From contig NW_008705569.1 in NCBI RefSeq assembly GCF_000186865.1, positions 1,188,054 through 1,252,053 of the forward strand: a stretch of 64,000 bases of DNA, in the 5' to 3' direction. The position numbers and the translations under genes are program-made. This document shows positions 29,756 through 39,724 of this stretch, piece after piece. Origin of the DNA: Aureococcus anophagefferens. Taxonomy: Eukaryota > Sar > Pelagophyceae > Pelagomonadales > Pelagomonadaceae. The notes under the pieces were generated by a model that was given only the letters and a program-made list of their open reading frames with translations, made no database searches and was not told where the DNA came from. Position 1 is the stretch's first letter. The number at the start of each line of letters is the position of its first letter.

Positions 29756-30661
29756 ATGGCTCTTCGTCTCGCGATCGTCGCCTCGCTCTTCTCGTTCGCC
29801 AATGGTTTGGCCCGCGCGCCGACGAAGAACCTCGCGCAGATCTTCAAGGAGACCATCGCGAACCACGAGGACGGCGCCTTTGCGGCGACGCCCATTATGA
29901 AGCGGCGCGTCGCCGTCGTCGGCGCCGGCGGCAAGGCCGGGTCCATGGTCTTCGGCGCCGTGCAGCGCGCGGCCCAGACCTTCGACGCGGGCCTCGCCGC
30001 GCCGCGCGCGCTCTGCGGCGCGGCCCGCGGCAGCCGCGCGCTCAACTCCGTCTTGGGCAGCTCGTTCGTGCTCGCGTTCGCCGGCGAGGATCTGGTGAAG
30101 CTGACGGATTTCCGCGACGACGCGAAGCTCGAGAAGAACCTCGAGGGCTGCGCGACGGTCGTGGCGCCCGCGCGGCTGCGGCCCGCGGGGGCCGTGACGG
30201 GCACGGAGTGGACGTGGGACCTCGACTGCGACGTCGACGAGTCCGTCGCCGACGGCGACGACGCGGTCTTCGGGCGCGTGGCGCGCGTCGCCGCGAAGCT
30301 CGGCGCCCACGTCATCGCCGTCGCGTCGCCGGCGTCCGCGGGGGGCGTCGAGGCGGCGCTCGCGGCCGCGGGCGCGGCGCACACGGTCCTCGTCGTCGGC
30401 GAGGTCGCGCTGACCAAGGGCTGGTACCTCGACAAGGGCGTCCAGCAGGTCATCTCCTGCGCGCCGGGCGTGGCGCGGGACCCCGGCTGCGTCCAGGCCG
30501 AGGACCTCGGCGCCGTCGTCGCGTACGCGGCGACGTGCCTCGACCCGGCGAGTTCGCGCGTCCTGACGCTGTCCGCCTCGAGCGAGGGCTACGACGACCA
30601 GGAGGCCCTCGCCCGGGCCATCAACGCGGGCCTCCGGGGCGTCGCGCCGACGCGGCCCTAA
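29756..30661 (+). CDS. NAD(P)-binding Rossmann-fold protein, probably organelle-targeted
   Basis: About 301 residues from MALRLAIVASLFSFANG, a signal-peptide-like start; an in-frame Met 15 codons upstream is less likely. RRVAVVGAGGKAGSMVFGAV is the dinucleotide-binding loop. Later strands (VVAPARL, HVIAVASPAS) and a C-terminal helix fit an atypical short-chain dehydrogenase/NmrA-like fold. No catalytic YxxxK is obvious, so it may bind NAD(P) without classical SDR activity. The N-terminus suggests the plastid or secretory route. Ends 5 bp from the next stop codon, tail to tail. Confidence 0.65.
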   Translation: MALRLAIVASLFSFANGLARAPTKNLAQIFKETIANHEDGAFAATPIMKRRVAVVGAGGKAGSMVFGAVQRAAQTFDAGLAAPRALCGAARGSRALNSVLGSSFVLAFAGEDLVKLTDFRDDAKLEKNLEGCATVVAPARLRPAGAVTGTEWTWDLDCDVDESVADGDDAVFGRVARVAAKLGAHVIAVASPASAGGVEAALAAAGAAHTVLVVGEVALTKGWYLDKGVQQVISCAPGVARDPGCVQAEDLGAVVAYAATCLDPASSRVLTLSASSEGYDDQEALARAINAGLRGVAPTRP

Positions 30662-30666
30662 GGAGC

Positions 30667-31638
30667 TTACCCGCCGGCGAGCGCGTCCCAGACGTAGTTC
30701 GGGTTGCCGACGACGACGACGCAGGCGAGCATGGACCACACCGTCGCCGCGGCGAGCATGATGCCGAGGATGCCGAGGGCGTGGCTCGAGATGCAGTAGG
30801 CCGCGGGCTTGGGGAACGCGGACGTCGCGTCCGGGTCCACGCGGCCGTGCGCGTTCCAGAGCCGCGCGTAGATGGCCGTCGCCGCGATGAAGAAGGCGAC
30901 GACGCCGAAGCGGATGGCGAAGGTCGCGCGCTGCTGCCAGCGCCACTCCGTCGTCCAGCCCACGCGGTCGACGGACTCGAGGAGGAGCACGACAAGGCCG
31001 ACGGCGAACGTCGCGTTCGCGGCGATGGCGCAGCGGATCTGGGCCACGTTCTTGTGCTTCATGGCCTCGACGAAGAGCATGTTGCCGCCGATGTAGGCCG
31101 CGTCGATGGCGAAATCGAGGACGAGGCCCAGCGTCGTCGGGTTGGCGCCGAGCGTGCCGCCCTCCGCGGCGTACGCGATTAGCTCCGCGACCGTGAAGAG
31201 CGCGGCGCAGGCGAAGGGCCCGTCCGTCGTGTAGATCCACTGGACCCGCGCCTCGTGCTCGACCTCGAGCTCGTCGTGGCGCACGGGGCCGCCCTGGCCG
31301 ACGGCCGCGTGGACCCAGCGGCCGCTGAGCACGCACGGGATCGCCGCGAGGAGCAGGAGCCAGTAGACGGGGTTGTAGCCGACGCAGGCGAAGGTCACCT
31401 GCTCGGCCATGGGCGCCTCGGCGAAGGACGACGGGTAGCAGTAGAGGATGACCATGACGTGCGACTCCATGGCCGCCCACTGGAGGTCCGCGTACAGCGG
31501 GCCGCAGAGGGGCGACCCGCGGTACTCGCCCCGCAGGTGGGGCAGGTCCACGAGGGGCTCGCCGTCCTCGGGCTTCGGCCCGCCGCCGAGCAGGTCGTAG
31601 CGGTCGCCGTCGTCGTCGTCGTCGTCGGAGCTGTCCAT
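30667..31638 (-). CDS. multi-pass membrane protein of unknown function
   Basis: 323 residues. An acidic N-terminus (MDSSDDDDDDGDRYD) is followed by about six to seven hydrophobic helices, including YWLLLLAAIPCVLSGRW, TTLGLVLDFAIDAAYIGGNML, AIRFGVVAFFIAATAIYARLW and LGILGIMLAAATVWSMLACVVVV. Helices 2-3 are followed by a short charged loop. I recognise no family. Single exon. Confidence 0.65.
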   Translation of the reverse strand: MDSSDDDDDDGDRYDLLGGGPKPEDGEPLVDLPHLRGEYRGSPLCGPLYADLQWAAMESHVMVILYCYPSSFAEAPMAEQVTFACVGYNPVYWLLLLAAIPCVLSGRWVHAAVGQGGPVRHDELEVEHEARVQWIYTTDGPFACAALFTVAELIAYAAEGGTLGANPTTLGLVLDFAIDAAYIGGNMLFVEAMKHKNVAQIRCAIAANATFAVGLVVLLLESVDRVGWTTEWRWQQRATFAIRFGVVAFFIAATAIYARLWNAHGRVDPDATSAFPKPAAYCISSHALGILGIMLAAATVWSMLACVVVVGNPNYVWDALAGG

Positions 31639-31749
31639 CGCGCCGGGGGGGGCTGCTCGTCGGGCCTGGCCTGGAGTTGCTTGGGCCTCAAGTAAAAATC
31701 AGGTATCCCCCCTCGAGGCCTCAGCGCTCGACGAGTCTGGGCTGCTCGC

Positions 31750-32730
31750 GTGCCCGGCCCCCCCGCGCCGGGGACCGCGTCCTCGTCGGCCATGGGGGAG
31801 CACCACGGGTCGACGTCCGGGTGGAGCAGCCCGGGCCTCGACAACTTGGATCCCGAGATGTTGGACAGCTCCGCCGCCTTCGGCACGCCGAGCCACCTGG
31901 CCTACAGCAGCTTCAGCCACATCGGGGACGTGCAGAACCTGAGCTTCGCCGTGGGTCTGCGGGAGGACGAGGAGCACGCCGAGCTCTACGTGCAGAAGAT
32001 CCTGCCCATGTGCAAGATCGTGCCCGGGAAGCCCCTGGAGAAGCGGAAGCGGACGACGGCGACCGTCGACGTCGACGTCGACGCGATCGAGGTGCCCGAG
32101 ATCATCGAGATGCGCAACCGCCTCAAGGAGATCCTGCGGGGCTGCGACAAGATGGAGCTCGAGGAGCACCAGGTCGGCGAGGACCTGAACGCGGCCGCGG
32201 AGAAGCTCGAGATGGTCGAGAAGCGGTCGTCGCAGATCGACGAGCAGCTCGACGGCCTCAACGAGCAGCTCACGGAGGAGCGGAACCGGTCCATGGTCGC
32301 GTCCATGGACGCGGAGCAGACCAAGGCCACGCACAAGGAGCTCTGCGAGCAGGTGTCGATCTCCGAGGTCGCGATCACGAAGCTCGAGTCGGAGCTCGCG
32401 GACAAGCGGCGCCAGCTCCAGGCCCTCGAGGAGTGCAGCGACCTCGAGATGGTCTTCGGGCGGCGCCACGCGCCCCAGAAGGAGGACCTGGACCTGTCGC
32501 GCGAGGTCGCGAAGCTCGAGGACTGGAAGCTCGCGCCCGCCAAGGCGGAGAAGCGGCGCCTCAAGTCGGCCCAGGCCGCGAAGCGGGGCGGCGCGCAGCA
32601 CGTCGACGACGTCGCCGCGTCCAAGCTCGCCGACTTCTCCTACGCCGAGCGCATGGGCCAGTTCAAGCGCAAGCTCCGCGTCAACGACGGCCAGTGGAAG
32701 ACGGGCGCGGAGCTCGCCAAGGCCAAGTAG
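31750..32730 (+). CDS. coiled-coil protein of unknown function
   Basis: 326 residues from MPGPPAPG, or 312 if translation starts at MGEHHGS (31792). A long Glu/Lys/Leu-rich coiled coil spans about residues 115-265 (EIIEMRNRLKEIL ... EVAKLEDWKLAPAKAEKRR). The conserved-looking C-terminus is DFSYAERMGQFKRKLRVNDGQWKTGAELAKAK. Possibly cytoskeletal or flagellar; no family recognised. Confidence 0.65.
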   Translation: MPGPPAPGTASSSAMGEHHGSTSGWSSPGLDNLDPEMLDSSAAFGTPSHLAYSSFSHIGDVQNLSFAVGLREDEEHAELYVQKILPMCKIVPGKPLEKRKRTTATVDVDVDAIEVPEIIEMRNRLKEILRGCDKMELEEHQVGEDLNAAAEKLEMVEKRSSQIDEQLDGLNEQLTEERNRSMVASMDAEQTKATHKELCEQVSISEVAITKLESELADKRRQLQALEECSDLEMVFGRRHAPQKEDLDLSREVAKLEDWKLAPAKAEKRRLKSAQAAKRGGAQHVDDVAASKLADFSYAERMGQFKRKLRVNDGQWKTGAELAKAK

Positions 32731-32986
32731 GCGGCGCGCCCCCGTAGCTGCCTAGTGGGGGTCCGTCGGGCTTCGGGGGCCCGTCGCTCGTTCGCGCGTC
32801 GCGATCGCCGCAACATTTTTATTGAAGGCAACTTTACCACCGCGTCCGCGGGCTGCCTTCCCGCCGACCATCGAATCGGTCGGCCTCGACGGGGCTGCTG
32901 CCGTCGAGTCGTGCGACCGTCGGCTCGAGCCTGCTCACCCCCATCAAGAAGCCGTCGCGGGGATTTCCCATCGCACGGCGGCAGCG

Positions 32987-34099
32987 ATGCCTTCTCGGAG
33001 CCAGTTCTCGAAGGGCGACCGCGTCGAGGCGCGGTTCCGCGGCCGCGAGAAGTACGCCCCGGGCAGGATCGAGGCGACCCGGTTTACCGGGCTGCACCAC
33101 CTCTACGACGTGACGTACGACGACGGCGTGCGGGAGAACCGCGTCGGCGAGGACCTCATCCGCGCGCCGACCGTCGCCGCGCCGGCCGCCGCGCCGCGCC
33201 AGGAACGCGCCTACCTCGGCGACGCCGCGGTCTACACGCTCGACGACGGCATCGCGCGCTGGAGCGTCGGGCGCCTGAAGCACTTCCTCGACGAGGCCAA
33301 GGTCCCGCACGGCGACGTCGTCGACAAGGCGGAGCTCGTCGCGCGCGCGCGGCGCGTCGTCGAGGACCGGCCGGATCTCGCGCTCGAGCCCATGCTGGCG
33401 GCGCTCGAGAGCGACACGAAGGAGCGGGAGGCGAAGATCCGGGCGCGCGTCGCGGAGGAGAAGTGGCAGCACCTGGAGGACGAGTACAACGCGCTGAAGG
33501 CGCGCGTCGAGGAGGCATTCGAGGCCAAGCTCGAGGCCGAGGTCCGCGCGCTCCGCGAGGAGGCGGAGGGCAAGGCGCGGAAGACGCGCGAGCGCGTCGC
33601 GCGCGAGGTCGCGGCGCGGCAGGTGCGGGAGAAGTTCGAGAAGATCGCGCGGGAGAAGGCCGAGCGGGAGAGGGCCGAGCGGGAGAAGGCCGCCGCGCCG
33701 CCGCGAGCGGCGGGGGGGCTCCCGCCCGACTGGGAGGAGCAGCGCGACGCGAGCGGCCGGCCCTACTACGTCAACCACCGCACGCGGACGACGTCCTGGA
33801 CGCGGCCCGGCGCCGCGCCGCCGGCGCCGCCGCGACCCGCGGCGGCGCCGCTGCCGCCCGGCTGGGAGGAGCAGCGCGACGCGACCGGCCGGCCCTACTA
33901 CGTCAACCACCGCACGAAGACGACGTCGTGGACGCGGCCCGCGCCGGCCCCCGCGAGCCCGGCGGCGGCGCCGCTGCCCCCGGGCTGGGAGGAGCAGCGC
34001 GACGCGAGCGGCCGGCCCTACTACGTCAACCACCGAACGCAGACGACGTCCTGGACGCACCCGGCCGCGGCGATGCGGTGGAAGGGGGGCGGCCCGTAG
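32987..34099 (+). CDS. Tudor-like, SAP-like and triple WW-domain protein
   Basis: 370 residues from [18 protein letters not shown] Tudor-like barrel (KGDRVEARF ... [14 protein letters not shown]) is followed by a SAP-like helix pair ([19 protein letters not shown]) and a coiled coil rich in Glu, Lys and Arg. Three near-identical WW domains end the protein ([20 protein letters not shown] then TSWTRP). WW domains bind Pro-rich partners. The WW repeats are very similar at DNA level, so they arose by recent duplication. Probably nuclear. Confidence 0.82.
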   Translation: MPSRSQFSKGDRVEARFRGREKYAPGRIEATRFTGLHHLYDVTYDDGVRENRVGEDLIRAPTVAAPAAAPRQERAYLGDAAVYTLDDGIARWSVGRLKHFLDEAKVPHGDVVDKAELVARARRVVEDRPDLALEPMLAALESDTKEREAKIRARVAEEKWQHLEDEYNALKARVEEAFEAKLEAEVRALREEAEGKARKTRERVAREVAARQVREKFEKIAREKAERERAEREKAAAPPRAAGGLPPDWEEQRDASGRPYYVNHRTRTTSWTRPGAAPPAPPRPAAAPLPPGWEEQRDATGRPYYVNHRTKTTSWTRPAPAPASPAAAPLPPGWEEQRDASGRPYYVNHRTQTTSWTHPAAAMRWKGGGP

Positions 34100-34322
34100 C
34101 GTCTTTTCGACGGTGCTTGATGCTCGCTTTTAGTGGAGTGGGTGGTAAGCGAGAGGGGGCCGTGGTCGCGTCGTCGAATTGCGTTCTGCGCGCTTCAGCA
34201 TGGAGGCATGTTGAAATTAAAAAAAATCTCAGGGCACGGCATGAGCTAGGTTTAGCATCATGATCGCCATAGCATGAGCTAGGTAAGGCACTGCTACCCG
34301 CACCCGATCGCGACTCAAGACC

Positions 34323-35529
34323 ATGCCAGGGGCCGTCGACAAGTTCACCGGTGACACGTTCAATCACATGCTCGGCTTTGTCCAGCTGCTGGAGGTCCTT
34401 CCTTTGCAGAGCGTGTCGACGCAGTGGAATGGCGAGATCGCTGCGGCAAGCGCGCGCATTTGCGCCGACCCGGCTTCCTCGGTCGTCGCGGTCGCGACGT
34501 CGGTCCCAGGGCGGAGCCTCAGCCGATTGGTAGCGCGGCAAGACGCTTTCGACGCTGCGTTTCCGCACGCGCGGTGGACGCCGGACGCCTTCAAATCGAA
34601 GCGGCGGGTCGCGCTCGTCGGGAGCGGCCAGTGGTATTGGCGGTCGAACGCGCGCGACGTGTTCGTGTCGTGCCCGCCGACAGCCCTGGTGTGCACCAAA
34701 GGGTTGAGTTCGAAGGGCACGCCCGAGCTCCGGGGCGACTGCGTGCTGCGGGGCGTCGTCTTGTCCGGGAGCTTGAAGGTCGCGTCCGGCGCGCGGGTCG
34801 TGCTGCTCAAGTGCGTGATCAAATACAGCGACGGGATCAGCGTCGCGGCGCGCGGATCGCTCATCATGTCCGAGTGCACCATGTTCATGTCGGAGCACGC
34901 GCCCCGGCAGTGCAAGGTGCTCAAGATCGGCAAGGACGCGAAGCTCGAAGTCGACGGATGCCGATTCGACTGCGGACTCCACACCTGCGTCTATGCCCAG
35001 CAGGCCGAGAGCATCAAGGTCGCGCGGACGACCATCTCCGACGCGCGCGAGGCCTTTTCCATTCTCGAAAAGATCAGGAACCTCGAGCTCTCGGACCTCG
35101 TCGTCGAAAAGTCCAACATCGCGCTGTGGATTGTTCGCTGTGGGCCGTCGACGCACAGGATCGACGGCCTCGACGTCCGCGGATGCTGCAAAGGCTTCTT
35201 CATGAACGGTTCCGGCGACCCCCTCGACCTCGAGATCACGCGCTTCAACTACTCGCGCATGACCAAGGCCGAAGCGAGCCGGGACTTTGTCCTACAACTC
35301 GATATGAAGGAGGTGCAGAAAGAATTCCACGCCATTCATGGCGCCAACGTGCCGATCAGGGTCCGAACGAACGCGTCGCGGGGAGCGGCTGACCGGTCGA
35401 TCATCGTAGGTCAAGGTCGTGCTCGACCCATCGGCGGACGTCGCGCCCGTGGGCATGACGTGCGAACTCGGCAGCTGCATCCGCATCCACGACTCCGACG
35501 GCGATATGATCGCCGAATGCGTCTCCTAG
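34323..35529 (+). CDS. right-handed beta-helix repeat protein
   Basis: Exons 34323-35360 and 35410-35529; about 385 residues. The N-terminus (LGFVQLLEVLPLQSVSTQW) resembles an F-box-like helical segment. The middle is a parallel beta-helix with repeated short strands (VLRGVVLSGSLKVASGARVV, SLIMSECTMFMSE). The 49-bp intron (GTCCGAACG ... CATCGTAG, with CTGAC upstream of the acceptor) restores an open frame ending GMTCELGSCIRIHDSDG...CVS. Without it the frame would run into low-quality peptide. Function unknown. Ends 6 bp from the next stop codon, tail to tail. Confidence 0.7.
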
Positions 35530-35535
35530 GGCGAG

Positions 35536-36736
35536 TTAGAGCTCCCGCCGCTTCCGCCGGCGGTGCTTCTTGGGGATCGCGCTGTGGCGCATGTGGGGCG
35601 GGCGGCCGTCGGGCTGGACGTCCGTGCCGTAGGGCATGAGGTCCGGCGCGAGCGTCACGTTCAGCGGGCAGTTGGCGTTGGACCGCGGCTTCGCCGGGTC
35701 GAACGCGGCGCGGTCCTCGACGGCGTACTGGAGGAACCGCGCCGTGAAGTCGACGTAGAGGTCGAAGCCGTCGGCGCAGTCGCCGCGGCGCGGCTTGACG
35801 CGGTACGTCGTCTCCTCGAGGTCCGGCGCGTCGCCCCGCCGCGGCGCGGGCCGCGCGAGCGCGAAGACCTTCTCCTCGCCCGGCGCCTGGGCGGGATTCA
35901 ACGTCGCTTCGACGCGAGCGTTCCGCGCGCGCGCGTTCAAAAAACAAAGCGTCCACGCTTCGAGACCGTTCCAAGGGATGGTCGCTCGTCCAAAAGTCAG
36001 CCGAACCGAGTGGAAAACGACCGAGCTCGGAGCCTTTGAAGTCGGGAACGTCGCGCCCTTTTCCCGCCCCGCCCGGCGCGAGGAACTTGCGCGCGAGCGA
36101 GTCCGCGCCGTCGAAGGCCGCGTCCTCCTCCTCCGGCGCGCAGGCGCGGCCCACGGCGCCGTCGATGACGAGGATCTCCACGGGCCCCCGGGCGCCGTTG
36201 CGGAACGCGTGCTGCACGGCGGCCGCCTCGTACGTGTCCGTCGGCGCGTGATGCACGCGAAAGTTCCGCGGGCAGGCCTCCGTCACGGAGTCGAAGGCGC
36301 AGAGCGCGTCGGCGACGGCCGCCGCCGACGCGATCGTCGAGTCGTCGCCGTCGCCGTCGGCGCCGTCGACGAGGTCCCAGAGCGCGTCCGCGACGAGCGC
36401 GCCGTGGCGGCCCGCGAGGACCCCGTCGCAGAGCATGGCCTGGGACGCGTCCTCGGCGTGGGTCGCCAGCCGGCGGTTCGCGCAGTGGTCGTCGAGCGTC
36501 CGCGCCCAGTCCCGGCGCGACGGCGCCGCGCCCTGCGCGACGGCCTCGCGCACGAGCTTGTGGGCGTGGTGGCCGAAGACGTGGCACTCGCTGCAGAGCG
36601 CCGCGTACTCGCCGGAGACGTGGTCGCCGACGCGCTGGCGGGCGACCGCGAGGGCCGCGCCGTGGAGGAGCAGGCGCCGAAGCGCCCGACTCATCCCGCT
36701 CGACCCCATCGCGATGCCCATCAAGGAGAGGTGCAA
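35536..36736 (-). CDS. secretory-pathway Cys-rich protein, possibly canopy-like
   Basis: Exons 36736-36068 and 35886-35536, about 339 residues, joined across a family A introner. The N-terminus is hydrophobic (MSRALRRLLLHGAALAVA from 36694, or an earlier Met at 36736). Then come CSECHVFGHHAHKL and further spaced cysteines, and a second part with YRVKPRRGDCADGFDLYVDF. The C-terminus is RKRREL, which could act as an ER-retention-like signal. Cys spacing and the ending are reminiscent of canopy/saposin-like ER proteins, but this is a weak match. Confidence 0.55.
35887..36071 (-). mobile_element. introner, family A
   Basis: Perfect duplication CCCGGCGC (35879-35886 and 36072-36079). GC-AG intron 36067-35887 (CGGG|GCGGGA ... 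CGCCCAG). Same strand as the gene. Confidence 0.93.
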
Positions 36737-36760
36737 CGATGGCGCGCTTTAGGACCACTT

Positions 36761-38377
36761 TTAGGACCCCGTCGGCCCCGCGGCGCGGAGGAAGGCGACG
36801 ACCTGCTGGGCCGTGCCGACGAAGCTCGCCGCCGAGGCGCCGACGAGGATGCACGCGGACACGGCGAGCTCCCAGGGCTCGCGCTTGTAGTCGTCCGGGC
36901 TCCGGTGCGCGGCGACGAGGTCGCAGAGCGCCGGGAAGATGAAGGCCAGCATGGGCGCGAAGATGATGCCCACGAGGTTGATGAGCCGCGTCAGGTCCGA
37001 CACGAGGACGGCGACGAGGGCCGTGCCCGCGACGAAGAAGAGGCGGAACGCGACCGCGGGGAACCCGCCGTCGGCGCGCGTGATGAACACGGACGCGTCC
37101 GGGTCGCCGAGGCGGCTCGAGCCGTAGTCCGCGGCCGCCGAAACCGGCCGCCCGCCCTCGAGCAGCGCCGCCGCCTCCGCGTCCGCGTCGTCGTCGTCGG
37201 ACTCGTCGGACTCGTCGGGCCCGCCGCCCGACGGCCGCCGCCGCTTCGCGCGCTTCCCATGCGGCGCGCGCGCGCCCGGCCCCACGCCGGCGATGCGCTC
37301 GAGGGCGACGATGGCCGGGTAGAACTGGAGCGGGTAGGTGAGGACGACCGCGACGCAGACCAGGACGTTGACGGCGACGGCCGGCGGGCCCGGCTCGTGG
37401 TCCAGCACGCTCAGCGTCAGCGGATTCCGCGGCTTGTCGAACGCGTAGCCGCCCAGGAAGGCCGTCACGACGTACACGGCCAGCACCGCGGTCACGGCGG
37501 ACCGCACGAGCTCGTCCGCGCGCTTCGGCTCCGACAGCGCGTTCGCCATCTGGACGAGCGTACCTGGGCCGGACTCGAATCCGCGACCCGACTTCGACGC
37601 GCGCGCACGCGACGGCGTCGACGCGGATCGTCCCGCTCTCCGTGGAGCACTTGATCGAGTCGTCCAAACATCGGCCGAAGCGACTTCGATGTGACCGAGC
37701 TCGAGAGGCGCGACGTCGATTCGATGTCCGCGCCGCGTCGTGCTCGGAATGCCCTCGAAGGAGTAGCACAGCGTCGCGAAGGCCGCGACGATGGAGAACT
37801 CGGACCGCGGGCCCGGGTCGACGTCGCGCGGGCCGCCGCCGGAGATGCGCGCGACGCAGACGCCCAGCGTCGCGGCCCACGCCGCGAAGAAGAACGCCGT
37901 CGCGACCTTGGCGACGTCGCCCAGATCTCGCAAGTGCCGCAGGCAGCACGGCGCGGACACCAGCGGCACGAGGAAGACGACCCACTGGGCGCGGCCCCGC
38001 GCGTCGCTCCGGCCCCGGTTCGGCAGCACGTCGCTCAGCAGCTCCGCGGCGAACTCGAGGTAGACGCAGCAGACGCCGAGCTGGAACCCGACGATGGACA
38101 CCTCGATGCCCCGCCGGCCGACCTCGCCGCCGATGAGCTCGCTGCCGAGGTCCGGGTAGGCGTCGACGCGCACGCCGCGCGACGCGCAGTAGTCCTTGGC
38201 CCGGAGCATGGCGTGCATGCACCAGCGCACGGCGCCGCCCATGCAGAGGAAGAGCACGATGGCCTCGACGACGCCGCAGGCGTGCAGCGTCGCCGGCAGG
38301 GCGAGGGCCCCGGCGCCGATGGACAGCTTCACGGCCATGAGGAACATCTGCGTGAACGACGCCTTGGGCTCCGCCAT
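36761..38377 (-). CDS. amino acid transporter, AAAP/SLC38-like
   Basis: Exons 38377-37732 and 37563-36761; about 482 residues. The first helices KLSIGAGALALPATLHACGVV match the AAAP start. CYSFEGI corresponds to the conserved FSFEG segment, and about 11 helices follow in total. A long acidic loop (GGGPDESDESDDDDADAEAA) precedes the last helices. It likely moves amino acids with protons across the vacuolar or plasma membrane. The introner in this gene is decayed, 168 bp long and free of in-frame stops, so unspliced mRNA would still be translated. Confidence 0.82.
   Translation of the reverse strand: MAEPKASFTQMFLMAVKLSIGAGALALPATLHACGVVEAIVLFLCMGGAVRWCMHAMLRAKDYCASRGVRVDAYPDLGSELIGGEVGRRGIEVSIVGFQLGVCCVYLEFAAELLSDVLPNRGRSDARGRAQWVVFLVPLVSAPCCLRHLRDLGDVAKVATAFFFAAWAATLGVCVARISGGGPRDVDPGPRSEFSIVAAFATLCYSFEGIPSTTRRGHRIDVAPLELGHIEVASADVWTTRSSAPRRAGRSASTPSRARASKSGRGFESGPGTLVQMANALSEPKRADELVRSAVTAVLAVYVVTAFLGGYAFDKPRNPLTLSVLDHEPGPPAVAVNVLVCVAVVLTYPLQFYPAIVALERIAGVGPGARAPHGKRAKRRRPSGGGPDESDESDDDDADAEAAALLEGGRPVSAAADYGSSRLGDPDASVFITRADGGFPAVAFRLFFVAGTALVAVLVSDLTRLINLVGIIFAPMLAFIFPALCDLVAAHRSPDDYKREPWELAVSACILVGASAASFVGTAQQVVAFLRAAGPTGS
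37564..37735 (-). mobile_element. introner, family B, old decayed copy
   Basis: Recognisable by GACCCGACTTCGACGCG, CGTCCAAACATCGGCCGAAG and GACTTCGATGTGACCGAGC. Flanking duplication only weakly preserved (GTACGCTC against GCACGACG). GC-AG intron 37731-37564, 168 bp. Confidence 0.75.
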
Positions 38378-38530
38378 CGTCGCGGCGCGGGGCTGCTTGG
38401 CGTGTTTTTACGGCGACGGCAATCATCCCACCTTGCACACCCCCCTGGGGGAGGCCCTCTAGCTGTTAACCTCTCCTAGCCTAGCACAGCGTGCCGTCGA
38501 GCTCCGCGCCGCCGATCTGTTCGTCATACA

Positions 38531-39454
38531 ATGCTCGCCGCCGTCGCGTGCGCGCTCCTCGCGGCCGGCGCCGAGTCCTTCGCGCTGTCGCCGGTGCGGC
38601 GCCTCGCCCTCCCGGCGCTGCGCGCCGCGCCTTCGCCGTCGGAGCCCGACGCGCGCGTCAAATTCCTCGAGGAGGCCGTGGGCGTCCTCCTGCGGGAGAA
38701 CGACGTGCTGCGGCGGCGCGTGGCGAATTTCGAGGCGGGTGCGTTCATCGAGCCCGTGCCGCTCTGGGCCCTCGAGGACTGGGCGGCCGTGGAGGGCGCG
38801 GACGACTGCCGCGACCTCGGCAAAGAGCGGCTGACGAACGCGCTGAGCCGCTACAACGAGGCGCACCCGAAGCAGCGGCGGCGCGTCGACGGCGGCCTCG
38901 ACCAGCTCGCGGCCGAGCTCGCCGCCGTGCTGCCGGCCCTGAAGCAGTCCGCGGCGGCGAAGGCGGCGGACGGCGCGAAGCGGCGGGTTTTGGTCGAGGC
39001 CGTCGACACGGGCCTCATCGCCGAGGGGCGCGTCGTCTCGGGCACCGTGGCGCGGACGACGGCGGCGGGCGTCCAGGTCGAGCTGGCGACGCCCTTCGGG
39101 ACCTACACGGCGCTCCTCCGGCCCGCGGCCGCTACCGGCGTCGAGCCGAACCCGTCGGTCGCGTTCCTCGGCGAGACCTTCCCCGTGGGCGGCGAGATCT
39201 GGGCCGAGGTCGACGACGTCGTCATCAACAAGGACTCGAGCGCCGTGCTCCTGAGCACGGCCGCGCTCGAGACGTCGCTCGGCGAGATGACGAGCGACAA
39301 GCCCGCCGTCTACGCGCGCGGCGCCGCCCGCATGGAGGCGCAGCCGGCGCCCATGAACAGCAAGGAGCGGAAACGGCGCCAGCTCGAGGAGGTCGACGCC
39401 TACCTGAGCGTCATCGACGAGTTCGGCGCGCCCGAGGAGGCGCGATTCTACTAA
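38531..39454 (+). CDS. plastid-targeted protein with S1-like domain
   Basis: 307 residues. MLAAVACALLAAGAES followed by FALSPVRRLALP is a bipartite plastid presequence with Phe at the cleavage site, as in secondary red plastids. A leucine-zipper-like helix (FLEEAVGVLLRENDVLRRRV) comes next. The S1/OB-like part (GRVVSGTVARTTAAGVQVEL...) carries a Gly-rich RNA-binding barrel. The C-terminus is charged (NSKERKRRQLEEVDAY). Likely plastid RNA binding or translation. Confidence 0.68.
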   Translation: MLAAVACALLAAGAESFALSPVRRLALPALRAAPSPSEPDARVKFLEEAVGVLLRENDVLRRRVANFEAGAFIEPVPLWALEDWAAVEGADDCRDLGKERLTNALSRYNEAHPKQRRRVDGGLDQLAAELAAVLPALKQSAAAKAADGAKRRVLVEAVDTGLIAEGRVVSGTVARTTAAGVQVELATPFGTYTALLRPAAATGVEPNPSVAFLGETFPVGGEIWAEVDDVVINKDSSAVLLSTAALETSLGEMTSDKPAVYARGAARMEAQPAPMNSKERKRRQLEEVDAYLSVIDEFGAPEEARFY

Positions 39455-39724
39455 AAGCGGCGGTCTCGCGGGTCCGCGTCGCGGGCGGTGTCGCGCGGAG
39501 GCGTCCCGATGTTTGCGCGGGTCTCGGCGCGCGGCCTATGCGGCGTCGGCGAGTCGGAAGCCGGGCGCGCGCGCGTTCGGCGAGGCGCGCATCAAGGCGC
39601 GCGACAGTCGCGGTGCGGCGACGTTGAAGGCTCGTCGACTCGTGTTTAGAGGTTGGCATTTGATTCGATCGCAGCAATCCGGAGAGCACCAGCCGCCGCG
39701 TCCGGTCGCCTCCGGTTCTGCGCC

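Noticed and set aside
26746..31182. Plus-strand open frame of 1,478 codons
   Set aside because: Arg/Gly/Ala-rich shadow of the minus-strand gene and of the MgtE-like and Rossmann genes in another frame, crossing a gap.
23921..31480. Minus-strand open frame of 2,519 codons
   Set aside because: It crosses two divergent genes, introners and an assembly gap and mixes frames. Only parts coincide with the real RanBP2-finger gene. Long open frames are expected at this GC content.
35361..35409. Short family C introner in the beta-helix gene
   Set aside because: The 49-bp intron is supported by frame, but flanking 8-mers GTGCCGAT and GTCAAGGT match at only four positions.
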